Source of the DNA: Streptomyces seoulensis
GTDB lineage: Bacteria > Actinomycetota > Actinomycetes > Streptomycetales > Streptomycetaceae
Direction of reading: 5' to 3'
DNA: 64,000 bases
NCBI GenBank assembly: GCA_013364255.1
Contig: CP054936.1
Span: 2,944,853-3,008,852, forward strand
Positions within the stretch are counted from its first letter, which is position 1; the number at the start of each line of letters is the position of its first letter. A program made the translations under genes and the position numbers. This document shows positions 34,741 through 42,770 of this stretch, piece by piece. The notes beneath the pieces are model-generated. The model searched no databases. It was not told where the DNA came from and was given only the letters and a program-made list of their open reading frames with translations.

Positions 34741-35003
34741 TTTTCGTGCCTCCACAAAGGAAGTCGGGGGCCCGCGTGGGGTCGGGGCCCGTGAGGCGCA
34801 GCCGGGGGCGGTCGCCCGGATGCCGGACGTTGTGTGCCCCTGACAAGCGCTGTGGGGGAGTATTCGGCCGAACGGACGGTCGGCGCAAGAGTGCCTTTCG
34901 GCCGTGCGACTGTGTTCGCTTCGAGTGGACTGTGTGCGATCAGGAGGATATGACGGCCCGTCAGCATTGGGTGCCGACGGGCCGCCGTACGCCGGGCCCT
35001 GGT

Positions 35004-35783
35004 TCAGAGCAGCGTGCGCTCCCCCGCCGGTATCGCGAGGTCCAGGGTGTTGCCCGGCGGCGGGAAGGGGCAGAGGAAGCCGTCGCCGAACGCGCACGGC
35101 GGCAGCACCGCGCGGTTGAAGTCGACCGTGGTGCGTCCCTCGGCGTCCGGCGCCCCGGGGTGCAGGAACCGGAAGCGGAAGCTGTCGTGTCCGCTGGTGG
35201 CGTCGGCGAACACCGCCCACAGCGTGCCGTCCGGCTGCTCGGCCGCCTGGAGCGTCAGCTCCCGCTCGGCCAGTGTGAACGCCAGTTCCCCGGCCAGGGC
35301 GAGGCCGCGCTCCCGGCCGTCCGCGTTCGGCACCCGTACGGTCCGGCCCTCGGCGTAGCGGGTGAAGCGTCCCGGCACCGACCAGCGCGGGTCGTGGCCG
35401 GTGGCCGCGATGCCGCGGAACGCCCGGCGCGCGGGGGCGGCCGGGTCGAAGTCCCGTACGCCCCACAGGCCGTCGCGTTCCAGCAGGACCAGCCGGCGGT
35501 CGCCCAGCGCGACCCGGGCGTCCGGCGCCGGCGCGGTGTCGGCGCCGAGCCGCACCTCGCCGTCGAGGGGCCGGCCGTCCACGGTCAGCCCGTCGGCGGC
35601 GGCGGCGATGAGCACGACCTCGTCGCCGTCGGCCGTCCAGACCCCCGGGATGTCCGGAAGTCGACCGTCCGGATGGTCCGCGAGCCAGTGCGTGCCGGTC
35701 AGCGCGAGCGGGCCGTAGGGCGCCGACACCGATGCGGTGCGGCCCTCGTGCCACTGCTTCCACTGGTCGGATGCGTCCGTCAT
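35004..35783 (-). CDS. DUF1684 protein
   Basis: Protein of 259 residues, last gene of the minus-strand island; its start overlaps the upstream LLM gene by ATGA. It shows the DUF1684 signatures: early [38 protein letters not shown], and the C-terminal [38 protein letters not shown] read in parts. The family has a conserved beta-rich fold and unknown function, with a possible role in binding or hydrolysing small molecules. Coupling to flavin monooxygenases suggests a part in the same pathway. Confidence 0.88.
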   Translation of the reverse strand: MTDASDQWKQWHEGRTASVSAPYGPLALTGTHWLADHPDGRLPDIPGVWTADGDEVVLIAAAADGLTVDGRPLDGEVRLGADTAPAPDARVALGDRRLVLLERDGLWGVRDFDPAAPARRAFRGIAATGHDPRWSVPGRFTRYAEGRTVRVPNADGRERGLALAGELAFTLAERELTLQAAEQPDGTLWAVFADATSGHDSFRFRFLHPGAPDAEGRTTVDFNRAVLPPCAFGDGFLCPFPPPGNTLDLAIPAGERTLL

Positions 35784-37720
35784 GTGATCAACCCTTCCAT
35801 GTGCGGCCGGGTGGCCAAACCGAGGTGTGAGCGCAGCGTGGCGCCCTCGTAGCGGGTGCGGAACGCGCCGGCGCGCTGGAGCAGCGGCACCACGCGGTCC
35901 ACGAAGTCGTCCAGTCCCGCGCCCGGCACGGGGTACGGGACGAGGACGAAGCCGTCGACGGCCGCCCGCCGCACGAACGCGGCGAGTTCACCGGCGACCG
36001 CCTCCGGCGTACCGGCGAAGACGAGCGGTTCCGGCCCGCCCGCCCCGCCGTCGCACTCGCCCGCCCCGGCGACGGCAGCGCCGCCCGCCTCGGCGCTACC
36101 CGCACCGGCGACAACCGCGCGCACCAGGCCGGCGCCACCCGCACCGCCCACTCCGGCGGCGACCGCGTCGCCCGTACCGGCGGTGACCGCACCGCCCGTA
36201 CCGACCAGGCCGGCGACAACCGCACCGCTTGTACCGGCGACGCCCGCACGGCCCGCCCCGCCCGCACCGGCGGCAATCGCACCGCCCGCACCGGCGGTGA
36301 CCGCATCGCCCGCACCAGCCAGGCCGGCGACAACCGCACCGCCCGCACCAGCCAGGCCGGCGGCGACCGCCCCGGCCGCTCCGGCGGCGACCGCACTGTC
36401 CGTATCCGCTGCAGCCGCCCCGGCGGTGACCGCGCCATGCCTGCCATCCGTACCGGCGCACCCCGTACCGGCCGCTCCGGCGGTGACCGCGCCGCCGCCC
36501 GCACCGGCGACAGCCGCACCAGCGGCGACCGCCCTCTCCGTACCGGCGGCAGCCGTACCGTCCAGGCCGATAGCGACCGGTCCGCCGGGAGCACCCGCCA
36601 CCGGTCCCTCTCCGTCGAGGACCGGCCCGAACGGGCCGACGGCGAGCGGGCCGGCCGCGACGGAGACGACTCCGCTCACCGTGACGGCGCCCGGCCCGCC
36701 CGCGTCCGCACCGGCAGCGTCCCGCCCGGCCGCGTCCAGGTCGGCCGCGTCCGGTCTGGTCGTGCCCCGCCGGACGGCGGCCGTCTCCCGGGGCGGCGGG
36801 CCGGCGGCGCCGTCGCGGTGACGGGTGAGGCGCGGGGCCGGCACGGGGCCGGTGACCGGCGGTCCCTGGGCGGCGTACGCCGGCCGGGCGGCGGCCCGCA
36901 GCGCCGCCGCCCTCTCCACCGCCTGCGCCTGGCTGTCGCCGAGGACGACGTGCGCGCCCTGGAGGATGCGCAGGTCGCCGGGTGCGCGGCCGTGGCGGGC
37001 CAGCCGGCCCTTGACGTCGGCGTAGAACGCCTGCGCGTCCCGCAGCGTCCGGGGCCGGGTGAGGACGACGTCGGCACTGGCCGCGGCGGACTCCCGCTCC
37101 TCCTCCGAATCGCCCGCCTGGATGACGACCGGATGGCCCTGCGGCGGGCGCGGCACGGTGAACTCGCCCGCGATGTCGAAGTGCCGCCCCCGGTGGGCGA
37201 ACGGCCGCGGGCCGCCCTCCGGCGTCCAGGAGTCCCACAGTTCGCGTGCCGTGGCGACGAACTCGGCGGTCCGGGCGCACCGGTCGGCGCGGCCGGGTTC
37301 GCCGCCGCGCCGGGCGTCCTCGCCGGTGAGGGCGGCGCCGGCGGTGTTCCAGGCGGCCCGGCCGTCGCTGAGGTGGTCCAGGGTGGCGAGCCGGCGGGCG
37401 AGTTCGTAGGGCTCGTCGAAGGCGGGGTCGGCCGTGGCGGCGAGCCCGAGGCGCTCGGTGACGCCGGCGAGCGCGCTGAGCACGCTGACCGGCTCCGGGC
37501 GCCCGGCCCCGGCCGGGCCGCGGGTCACCGTCCCGCGCCGCCCCTCGGCGAGGAGGAGGAAGTCGAACAGGCCGCGCTCGGCGGTGCGGGCGAGGTCCTC
37601 GCAGGCGACGAAGCCGGTGCGGCTCCCGGGCGGGGTGCGGCGCGGCCCGGACGCCGCCGGGGCGGCGGTGCCGGGGAGGTAGGCGGCCAGGTGCATCCGC
37701 CGGGGCGGCCGTACGGTCAT
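35780..37720 (-). CDS. LLM-class flavin monooxygenase (NtaA/SnaA/DszA type) with Ala/Gly repeat insertion
   Basis: FMNH2-dependent monooxygenase homologue of 646 residues, well above the usual 400-460. Family blocks are clear: [59 protein letters not shown], the substrate-side [25 protein letters not shown], and the C-terminal [25 protein letters not shown]. Between about residues 322 and 563 the chain becomes a degenerate Ala/Gly/Val/Thr repeat ([18 protein letters not shown]). The insert sits where the family has a variable loop, so the barrel could still fold, but activity is uncertain. Overlaps both neighbours by four bases. Confidence 0.85.
   Translation of the reverse strand: MTVRPPRRMHLAAYLPGTAAPAASGPRRTPPGSRTGFVACEDLARTAERGLFDFLLLAEGRRGTVTRGPAGAGRPEPVSVLSALAGVTERLGLAATADPAFDEPYELARRLATLDHLSDGRAAWNTAGAALTGEDARRGGEPGRADRCARTAEFVATARELWDSWTPEGGPRPFAHRGRHFDIAGEFTVPRPPQGHPVVIQAGDSEEERESAAASADVVLTRPRTLRDAQAFYADVKGRLARHGRAPGDLRILQGAHVVLGDSQAQAVERAAALRAAARPAYAAQGPPVTGPVPAPRLTRHRDGAAGPPPRETAAVRRGTTRPDAADLDAAGRDAAGADAGGPGAVTVSGVVSVAAGPLAVGPFGPVLDGEGPVAGAPGGPVAIGLDGTAAAGTERAVAAGAAVAGAGGGAVTAGAAGTGCAGTDGRHGAVTAGAAAADTDSAVAAGAAGAVAAGLAGAGGAVVAGLAGAGDAVTAGAGGAIAAGAGGAGRAGVAGTSGAVVAGLVGTGGAVTAGTGDAVAAGVGGAGGAGLVRAVVAGAGSAEAGGAAVAGAGECDGGAGGPEPLVFAGTPEAVAGELAAFVRRAAVDGFVLVPYPVPGAGLDDFVDRVVPLLQRAGAFRTRYEGATLRSHLGLATRPHMEGLIT
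36032..36757. repeat. Degenerate GC-rich tandem repeats within the LLM gene
   Basis: About 725 bp of imperfect units of 15-24 bp built on GCACCGGCGGTGACCGC-like sequence, all in frame. They encode the Ala/Gly-rich insertion. Confidence 0.85.
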
Positions 37721-38796
37721 GCCGCGCCTCCGGCCCGGGCGTAGCGGCTCGCGGGCCGGGCCAGGCCCAGGTGCTCGCGCAGGGTGCTGCCCGGGTAGAA
37801 GGTGCGGAACAGGCCGCGGTGCTGGAGCAGCGCCACGGTGCCGTTGACCAGCCGTTCCAGGTCGCGGCGCGGTTCGGCGGGCAGCAGGTGGAAGCCGTCG
37901 ACGGCGCCGGCGCGGTGCCAGGCGGCGATCAGTTCGGCGAGGTCGACGGGGCCGCCGCGGTACAGCGGGCCGCGCTCACTGGGCCGCGGGCCGCCCCCGC
38001 CGTGGCCGCGCTCGGCGGCGTACTCGCCGTCGCCGAGGTCGACGACGAGCGAGGCCAGCACCCGCAGGGACCCGGGGTCACGGCCGAACCCGGCGGCCGC
38101 GGCGCGCAGTCGGTCGCGCAGGGCGGTGGCCTGCGCCGGGCTCGCGGCGCGCACCAGGACGACGTCGGCGTAGCGCGCCGCCGTGGCGCGGGCGTGCTCC
38201 TCGGTGGCGTCGACCACCCGTACGGGGTGCCCCTGCGGGGGCCGGGGCACGGCCGAGGGGCCGCGGACGGAGAAGGTGCCGCCGGTGAAGTCGACGGGGT
38301 GCAGCCGGTCCCGGCCGGCCGGACGGTCGCCGGCCGGGTCCCGGGGGCCGGTGTCCTGCTCCCAGCTGTCCCACAGGCGTTCGGCCGCCTCGGCGACCTC
38401 CGCGGCCTCCTGCCACAGTTCCTCGGCGGGGGCGGCGTTGCGGCGGCCGAAGAGGCGGGCCTCGCCCTCGGTGGGCGACACCTCGATCCGCCAGCCCGCC
38501 CGGCCCCGGCTGACCCAGTCGAGGGTCGCCACGGCCGCCTGGACCTGGAACGGCTCGGTGTGCGTGGTGGTGACGGTGGGGACCAGGCCGACGCGGTGCG
38601 TGGCGGGGGCCGCCCGGGACAGGACGGCGAGCGCGTCGGGGCCGGGGCGGGCGAAGCTGTCGTCGAGGGTGACGAAGTCGAGCCGGCCGCTCTCGGCGAG
38701 CCGGGCCGCCTCGACATGCGGGCCGGCGTCGTAGGCCTGCTGGCCGCCGATGTCGGCGGCCAGGTGCAGCAGCGGCCGGCCGTGCGGTGCGGTCAT
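37717..38796 (-). CDS. LLM-class flavin-dependent oxidoreductase
   Basis: Luciferase-like monooxygenase homologue of 359 residues with ordinary composition. It opens LLHLAADIGGQQAYDAG and shows FVTLDDSFARPGPDALAVLSRAAP, VGLVPTVTTTHTEPFQVQAAVATLDWVSRGRAGWRIEVSP, the family substrate region [21 protein letters not shown], and the closing YPGSTLREHLGLARP. It overlaps the next LLM gene by ATGA; the shared order suggests two related oxidations or a heterodimer. The family oxidises sulfonates, sulfides, aminopolycarboxylates and similar compounds with FMNH2 from a separate reductase, which is not encoded here. Confidence 0.88.
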   Translation of the reverse strand: MTAPHGRPLLHLAADIGGQQAYDAGPHVEAARLAESGRLDFVTLDDSFARPGPDALAVLSRAAPATHRVGLVPTVTTTHTEPFQVQAAVATLDWVSRGRAGWRIEVSPTEGEARLFGRRNAAPAEELWQEAAEVAEAAERLWDSWEQDTGPRDPAGDRPAGRDRLHPVDFTGGTFSVRGPSAVPRPPQGHPVRVVDATEEHARATAARYADVVLVRAASPAQATALRDRLRAAAAGFGRDPGSLRVLASLVVDLGDGEYAAERGHGGGGPRPSERGPLYRGGPVDLAELIAAWHRAGAVDGFHLLPAEPRRDLERLVNGTVALLQHRGLFRTFYPGSTLREHLGLARPASRYARAGGAA

Positions 38797-38827
38797 CGCG
38801 GTAAGTCCTTTCGGTGCCGGGCCACGC

Positions 38828-39495
38828 TCAGACGACCTTGGAGAGGAAGGCCCTGGACCGCTCGTGCCGCGGCCGGTCGAGCACGGCCTCCGGCGGGCCC
38901 TGCTCGACGATCCGGCCGGCGTCCATGAACACCACCGTGTCGGCGACCTCGCGGGCGAAGCCGGTCTCGTGGGTGACGACGATCATCGGCGACGCTCCCC
39001 CAGTGCCTGACGGCCGGGGGGCGCCCCCAGCTGCCGGCCGCCGGAGAGCTGGGCCGGGCAGGCGTCCGCCTTGTCGGCGAGGCCCACCCGCTCCAGCAGC
39101 CGTCGCCCGCCGGCCGCCGCCTCGGCGCGGGGCCGCCGGCGCACGGAGACCGGCGCCTCGACGACGTTCTCCAGCGCGGTCAGGTGCGGGAAGAGGTTGA
39201 AGTTCCGCAAGACGAAGCCGATCCGGGTGCGCTGTTTGAGCACCTCGCGCTCGGGCAGTTCGTGCAGCCGGTCGCCGGAGCGCCGGTAGCCGATCAGCGT
39301 GCCGTCCACGCTGATCGCGCTCCGGTCCACCTTCTCCAGGTGGTTGACGGTGCGCCGCAGCGTCGACTTGCCCGGTCCTGAAGGGCCGAGGAGCACGGTG
39401 ACCTGGCCGGTGCGCACCTGGAGGTCGATGCCCTTGAGGACTTCCGTCGAGCCGAAGCTCTTGTGGACCGACTTGATGTCGACCATGACGCTCAT
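38828..39495 (-). pseudogene. Broken polar amino acid ABC transporter ATPase
   Basis: The 5' frame (38983-39495) reads as an amino-acid importer ATPase: VHKSFGSTEVLKGIDLQV, Walker A GPSGPGKST (Pro for the usual Ser), NLFPHLTALENVVEAPVSV and the signature LSGGRQ. Then it leaves the family sequence and stops. The 3' part (38828-38986) continues in another frame as VVTHETGFAREVADTVVFMD, the H-loop onwards. About 40 residues including Walker B and the D-loop are missing. The junction is a G/C-run sequence at about 38994-39040. ATP hydrolysis should be abolished. Confidence 0.85.
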
Positions 39496-39531
39496 GGGGG
39501 GTCCTTGGGGTAGTTGGCGGGCGGTGGGGCG

Positions 39532-41289
39532 CTAGGCGGCGTTCGCGTGCGGGGCGAGCGCCCGCAGGAAGGTCAGCGCGGCCCGGGCGGTGGCGTCGTT
39601 CTGCCGGAAGGCGGGGCCGCCGGTGCGCGGCCGGGTGAACGCGCCGGGGGTGCGGCCGTCGGTGAACGGACCGAGCGCGAAGCGCCGGGGGTGCGGCCGG
39701 CCGGCGCCGTCCAGGATCCGGCTGTCGGCGCGGTCCACGCGCAGCAGTCCGTCGGGGGTCTCGGCGGCCCCGTCGGCGTGCAGGTCGCGCAGCAGGGCGT
39801 CGCGGGCGCGCCGGACGGTGGGTTCGGGCAGCCGGGCTTCGACCAGCGCCCGCGCCTCGACGGTGTGTCCGGGCACGGTGGGGCTGCTCGCGCGGAACAC
39901 CCCGTCCTCGGCGGTGACGGTCATGTCCGCGCCGACGAACTTCAGGACCCCGGCCCGGGACAGCGCGAGCATCTGGCGCAGCCGGGGTCCGGGCGGGCCG
40001 GAGGCGAGGGAGCTGAAGAAGCCGTGCCACCAGGCGCCCACGTCGCCGAGCCGGACCAACTGCCCGTAGACGGAGAGCAGTCCGAGGAAGACGGCCAGGT
40101 CGGGGCTGTGCCGGGGATCGTGCCGGCGGCGCAGGTCTGCCTCGACGCGGTCGCGCAGCGCCTGCTGGAACTCCTCGGGCGTGGCGTGGTGTTCGCCGGT
40201 CAGCGGGCGGTCCAGGGCGGTGAGGTCGAGCCGGTCGGCGGGGTCGGGCACGGCGGCGGTGACGAGGGCGGCGCGTTCGCCGGGGCCGGCGTGCGCGTAC
40301 CGCTCCTCGAAGTCGGCCCAGTTCAGGGCCGTTCGCTCGGGGTGGGCGGTGAAGAGGCGGTGGTAGTGGGCGTAGCCGAGTTCCTTCTCCACCAGCGGCC
40401 ACACGTCCTGGCGGAAGTCGAAGCCGCCGGGGCGGGCCAGCAGCGCCTCGGTCTCGGCGGGGCCGAGGAAGCGGGGCAGCGGCGGGCGTTCGCCGGTGAG
40501 GTCGTAGCCGATCTTGGAGTGGTACGGCACTCCGCGCCGCGAGCCGACGTACAGCACCGGCTCCTGTCCCGAGGGCAGGTAGGCGTCCTGTTCGTAGCGG
40601 CCGCCGCGGCCCTCGGTGAGCAGCACCATCAGATCGACGAAGGCGAGCCCGAAGCCGCGCACGAGGACGGGTTCGCCGGCTTTCAGGGCGGACAGGTCGC
40701 TGTCGGCGGTGAAGTCGGGCGGCAGGTGGACCAGGCCGTGGGTGCGGGCGTAGGCGGCCAACTCCGCCTGCTGCGGCTCGTGTTCGGCGTCGAGGTGGCC
40801 GAGGGCGAGGACCACGAGGTCGGCCGGGAGCGGGCGCGGGCGGCCTTCCAGCCACACCTGCTGGCGGCCTTCGCGCGGGCCGCCGACGCGCAGGGCGCGC
40901 GTGGGGTGGTGGTGCACGGTGACGCCGGGCGGCAGCGCGGCCACCGCGTCGTCGTGGACCCAGCGCAGATAGGCGCCCTGGAGGCGGCGGTCGGCGAAGG
41001 TGCTCCCGGCCAGGCCGGCCCACTGGTGCAGGGTGGGGCCCTCGCGCACCGGTCCGGCCATGTCCACGGTGTCGTCGGTGAACATGGTGACGTCCTCGGC
41101 GTGCGAGTTCATCCACAGCAGCGGCGACTGGGCGTCGCGCCAGATGCGGCCGCCGCCCGGCGGGTGCGGGTCGACCAGATGGATGTCGAGGTCCGAACCG
41201 CCGTACAGCTCGGCGGCGTTGGCGGCGATGCGCTCGATGAGACCGGTCCCCCGCGGCCCGGCCCCCACGATGACGAGTGCGGGTTTCAC
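39532..41289 (-). CDS. FAD/NAD(P)-binding protein
   Basis: Flavoprotein-like protein of 585 residues starting at a GTG that overlaps the permease stop. The N-terminal dinucleotide-binding site is ALVIVGAGPRGTGLIERIA, followed by HLVDPHPPGGGRIWR and LLWMNSHAEDVTMF, as in PF13454-type proteins. A second nucleotide-binding strand LVVLALGHLDA lies near residue 170. Members of this family sit beside amino-acid or sulfur-compound importers and LLM enzymes. It may supply an oxygenation or reduction step; reductase activity for the flavin monooxygenases is possible but unproven. Confidence 0.82.
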   Translation of the reverse strand: MKPALVIVGAGPRGTGLIERIAANAAELYGGSDLDIHLVDPHPPGGGRIWRDAQSPLLWMNSHAEDVTMFTDDTVDMAGPVREGPTLHQWAGLAGSTFADRRLQGAYLRWVHDDAVAALPPGVTVHHHPTRALRVGGPREGRQQVWLEGRPRPLPADLVVLALGHLDAEHEPQQAELAAYARTHGLVHLPPDFTADSDLSALKAGEPVLVRGFGLAFVDLMVLLTEGRGGRYEQDAYLPSGQEPVLYVGSRRGVPYHSKIGYDLTGERPPLPRFLGPAETEALLARPGGFDFRQDVWPLVEKELGYAHYHRLFTAHPERTALNWADFEERYAHAGPGERAALVTAAVPDPADRLDLTALDRPLTGEHHATPEEFQQALRDRVEADLRRRHDPRHSPDLAVFLGLLSVYGQLVRLGDVGAWWHGFFSSLASGPPGPRLRQMLALSRAGVLKFVGADMTVTAEDGVFRASSPTVPGHTVEARALVEARLPEPTVRRARDALLRDLHADGAAETPDGLLRVDRADSRILDGAGRPHPRRFALGPFTDGRTPGAFTRPRTGGPAFRQNDATARAALTFLRALAPHANAA

Positions 41290-42146
41290 CGGCCGCTCTC
41301 CGACCCGCGCGCGTAGTGCCGCTCCACGTAGTGCTGGCCGACGCTGAGCACCGAGGTGACCACGGTGTACCAGAGGGTGGCGACCATCAGCAGCGGGATG
41401 ACCTGGTAGGTCTGGTGGTAGATGAGCTGCGTGGAGTAGAGCAGGTCCTGCACGGCGATGACGCTGACGATGGAGGTGCCCTTGAGGGTGCCGATCAGCA
41501 TGTTCCCGGCGGGCGGCACGATGGAACGCATCGCCTGCGGCAGCACGATCCGCTGCCAGCGCCGCCACCGGCTCAGGCCGAGCGCCTGCGCGGCCTCGAT
41601 CTGGCCGCGGCCGACGGAGAGGATGCCGCCGCGCACCACCTCGGCGGCGTAGGCGGCCTCGTGCAGGGTCAGGCCGATGATCGCGACGGTGACCGGCCCG
41701 AACAGGTCCACGGTCCGCACGCCGAGGACGCGCGGGTACAGCGCCCCGATGTTGAACCACAGCAGCATCTGGACCAGGATCGGGATGGAGCGGAACAGCC
41801 AGACGTAGCCCCAGCTGACCGCGCGCAGCACGGGGTTGGCGGAGAGCCGGAAGACGGCGAGCAGGGTGCCGAGCGCGAAGCCGAGCGCCATCACCACGGC
41901 GGTCAGCCAGAGGGTGAGCCACAGGCCGCGCAGGACGGAGTCCGAGGTGAAGTAGTCGGCGACGACGTCCCATTGGAAGGCCTTGTTGCGGATGACGGAG
42001 GTCAGCGCGAGGCCGAGCAGGACGAGGACGGCGGCGGCGGCGGCCCACTGGCCGAGCCGGCGTTGCGGCACGATGCGCGGCACGTCCGCCGGTTCGGGTG
42101 TGTCCGGGGCGGTGGCCTTGACGAGGGTGATGTCTGAGGAGGACAT
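41286..42146 (-). CDS. Polar amino acid ABC transporter permease (HisM/GlnP type)
   Basis: Inner-membrane import permease of 286 residues. GGAG lies seven bases before the ATG. After a short cytoplasmic tail and one helix (about 35-52), the GltK/HisMQ-type core has five helices: LRGLWLTLWLTAVVMALGFALG, VSWGYVWLFRSIPILVQML and later segments. The EAA loop contacting the ATPase is EAAQALGLSRWRRWQRIVLPQA. The first gene of the minus-strand island, it is divergent from the solute-binding protein. The cognate ATPase gene is broken, so function would need a stand-in ATPase. Confidence 0.92.
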   Translation of the reverse strand: MSSSDITLVKATAPDTPEPADVPRIVPQRRLGQWAAAAAVLVLLGLALTSVIRNKAFQWDVVADYFTSDSVLRGLWLTLWLTAVVMALGFALGTLLAVFRLSANPVLRAVSWGYVWLFRSIPILVQMLLWFNIGALYPRVLGVRTVDLFGPVTVAIIGLTLHEAAYAAEVVRGGILSVGRGQIEAAQALGLSRWRRWQRIVLPQAMRSIVPPAGNMLIGTLKGTSIVSVIAVQDLLYSTQLIYHQTYQVIPLLMVATLWYTVVTSVLSVGQHYVERHYARGSESGR

Positions 42147-42258
42147 GCGAAGGCTCCGTGATACGTCGAGTGGAACACGGTGGTGCCTTCACACGCGAGC
42201 GCGCCTCTCGCGGGGCGCGCGGCAACGGCCGAGCCCCTCAGCAGGGCCGTTGACAAGG

Positions 42259-42289
42259 AGAGTACGGCCCCGTTTCCCCTCGCTGTCAA
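42259..42289 (-). promoter_or_regulatory. Candidate promoter of the permease-LLM island
   Basis: On the minus strand TTGACA (42289-42284) and TACTCT (42264-42259) are 19 bp apart. An inverted repeat GGGCCGT/ACGGCCC (42244-42250 and 42264-42270) overlaps the -10 element and could be an operator. Confidence 0.45.
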
Positions 42290-42325
42290 GGCTGTCCATC
42301 ATGTGAGCCGTACGTCTCAAGTCGG

Positions 42326-42354
42326 TTGACGGGAATCCGGATGCCTGTTCCACT
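42326..42354 (+). promoter_or_regulatory. Candidate promoter of the cysteine leader peptide and SBP gene
   Basis: TTGACG (42326-42331), a 17-bp spacer and TCCACT (42349-42354). Transcription would start at about 42361, the A of the leader ORF ATG, making it leaderless. The -10 element is weak by eye. Confidence 0.5.
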
Positions 42355-42360
42355 TGGCCC

Positions 42361-42432
42361 ATGCATTCGCAGCAGTGGCTGGTCACGCGCTCCCACATCG
42401 ACTTCGGTCGTGTGTGGTCCTGTTCCTGTTGA
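42361..42432 (+). CDS. Cysteine-type leader peptide (regulatory small ORF)
   Basis: A 23-codon ORF ending in Cys-Ser-Cys immediately before TGA. Its core LVTRSHIDFGRVWS fits the pattern seen in actinobacterial leader peptides upstream of sulfur and cysteine genes (LxxRxHxDxxRVxS, then Cys). The predicted promoter places the transcription start at the ATG, agreeing with the leaderless translation described for such ORFs. Ribosome stalling at the Cys codons when charged tRNA-Cys is scarce would alter expression of the downstream gene. The target here is the solute-binding protein 338 nt downstream. The resemblance is from memory of the family; no alignment was run. Confidence 0.75.
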   Translation: MHSQQWLVTRSHIDFGRVWSCSC

Positions 42433-42770
42433 GCCGACCCCCTGCGCGCCCCTGTGAGCACGGGCGCTTTTAGCGTTCTCCTTTCTCCGACCGGTTCCCG
42501 CCAGGCTTTCCCGCCCGGCTTTCCCGCCCGGCTTTCGGCCCGGCTTTCCGACCGGCGTCGCGTCCGTTCGGGGCGTGCCGCCCGCTTTTCGCCTCCGCCC
42601 CTGTCCGCAGGGTCCGTTCCTCGCGTCCAGCGCAGCATCCGAGCGTTGTTCCCGCCTTCACACGCGCTCCCCTCCCCTCGCTTGCCCTCGCTTTTCCTCG
42701 CTTCCCCTCGCTTCCCCTCGTTCGCCCTCGCCTTCGCCGACGTTCCTTTTCCTCCCAGGAGACCGCACCC
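42433..42770 (+). promoter_or_regulatory. C/T-rich leader with tandem repeats (candidate attenuator)
   Basis: The 338-nt region between the leader peptide and the binding-protein start is strongly pyrimidine-biased. It contains four 13-bp units of GGCTTTCCCGCCC (about 42512-42560) and a run of CCCTCGCTT-type 10-11-bp units (about 42670-42740). G is scarce across 42640-42760, resembling a Rho loading region. It ends with CCCAGGAG as ribosome site of the next gene. No intrinsic terminator is obvious. Confidence 0.5.

Noticed and set aside
42189..42301. A second leader peptide on the minus strand before the permease
   Set aside because: The minus-strand ORF starting near 42299 is Arg-rich, covers the predicted promoter and lacks the RxHxDxxRV core. 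No minus-strand Cys leader was found.
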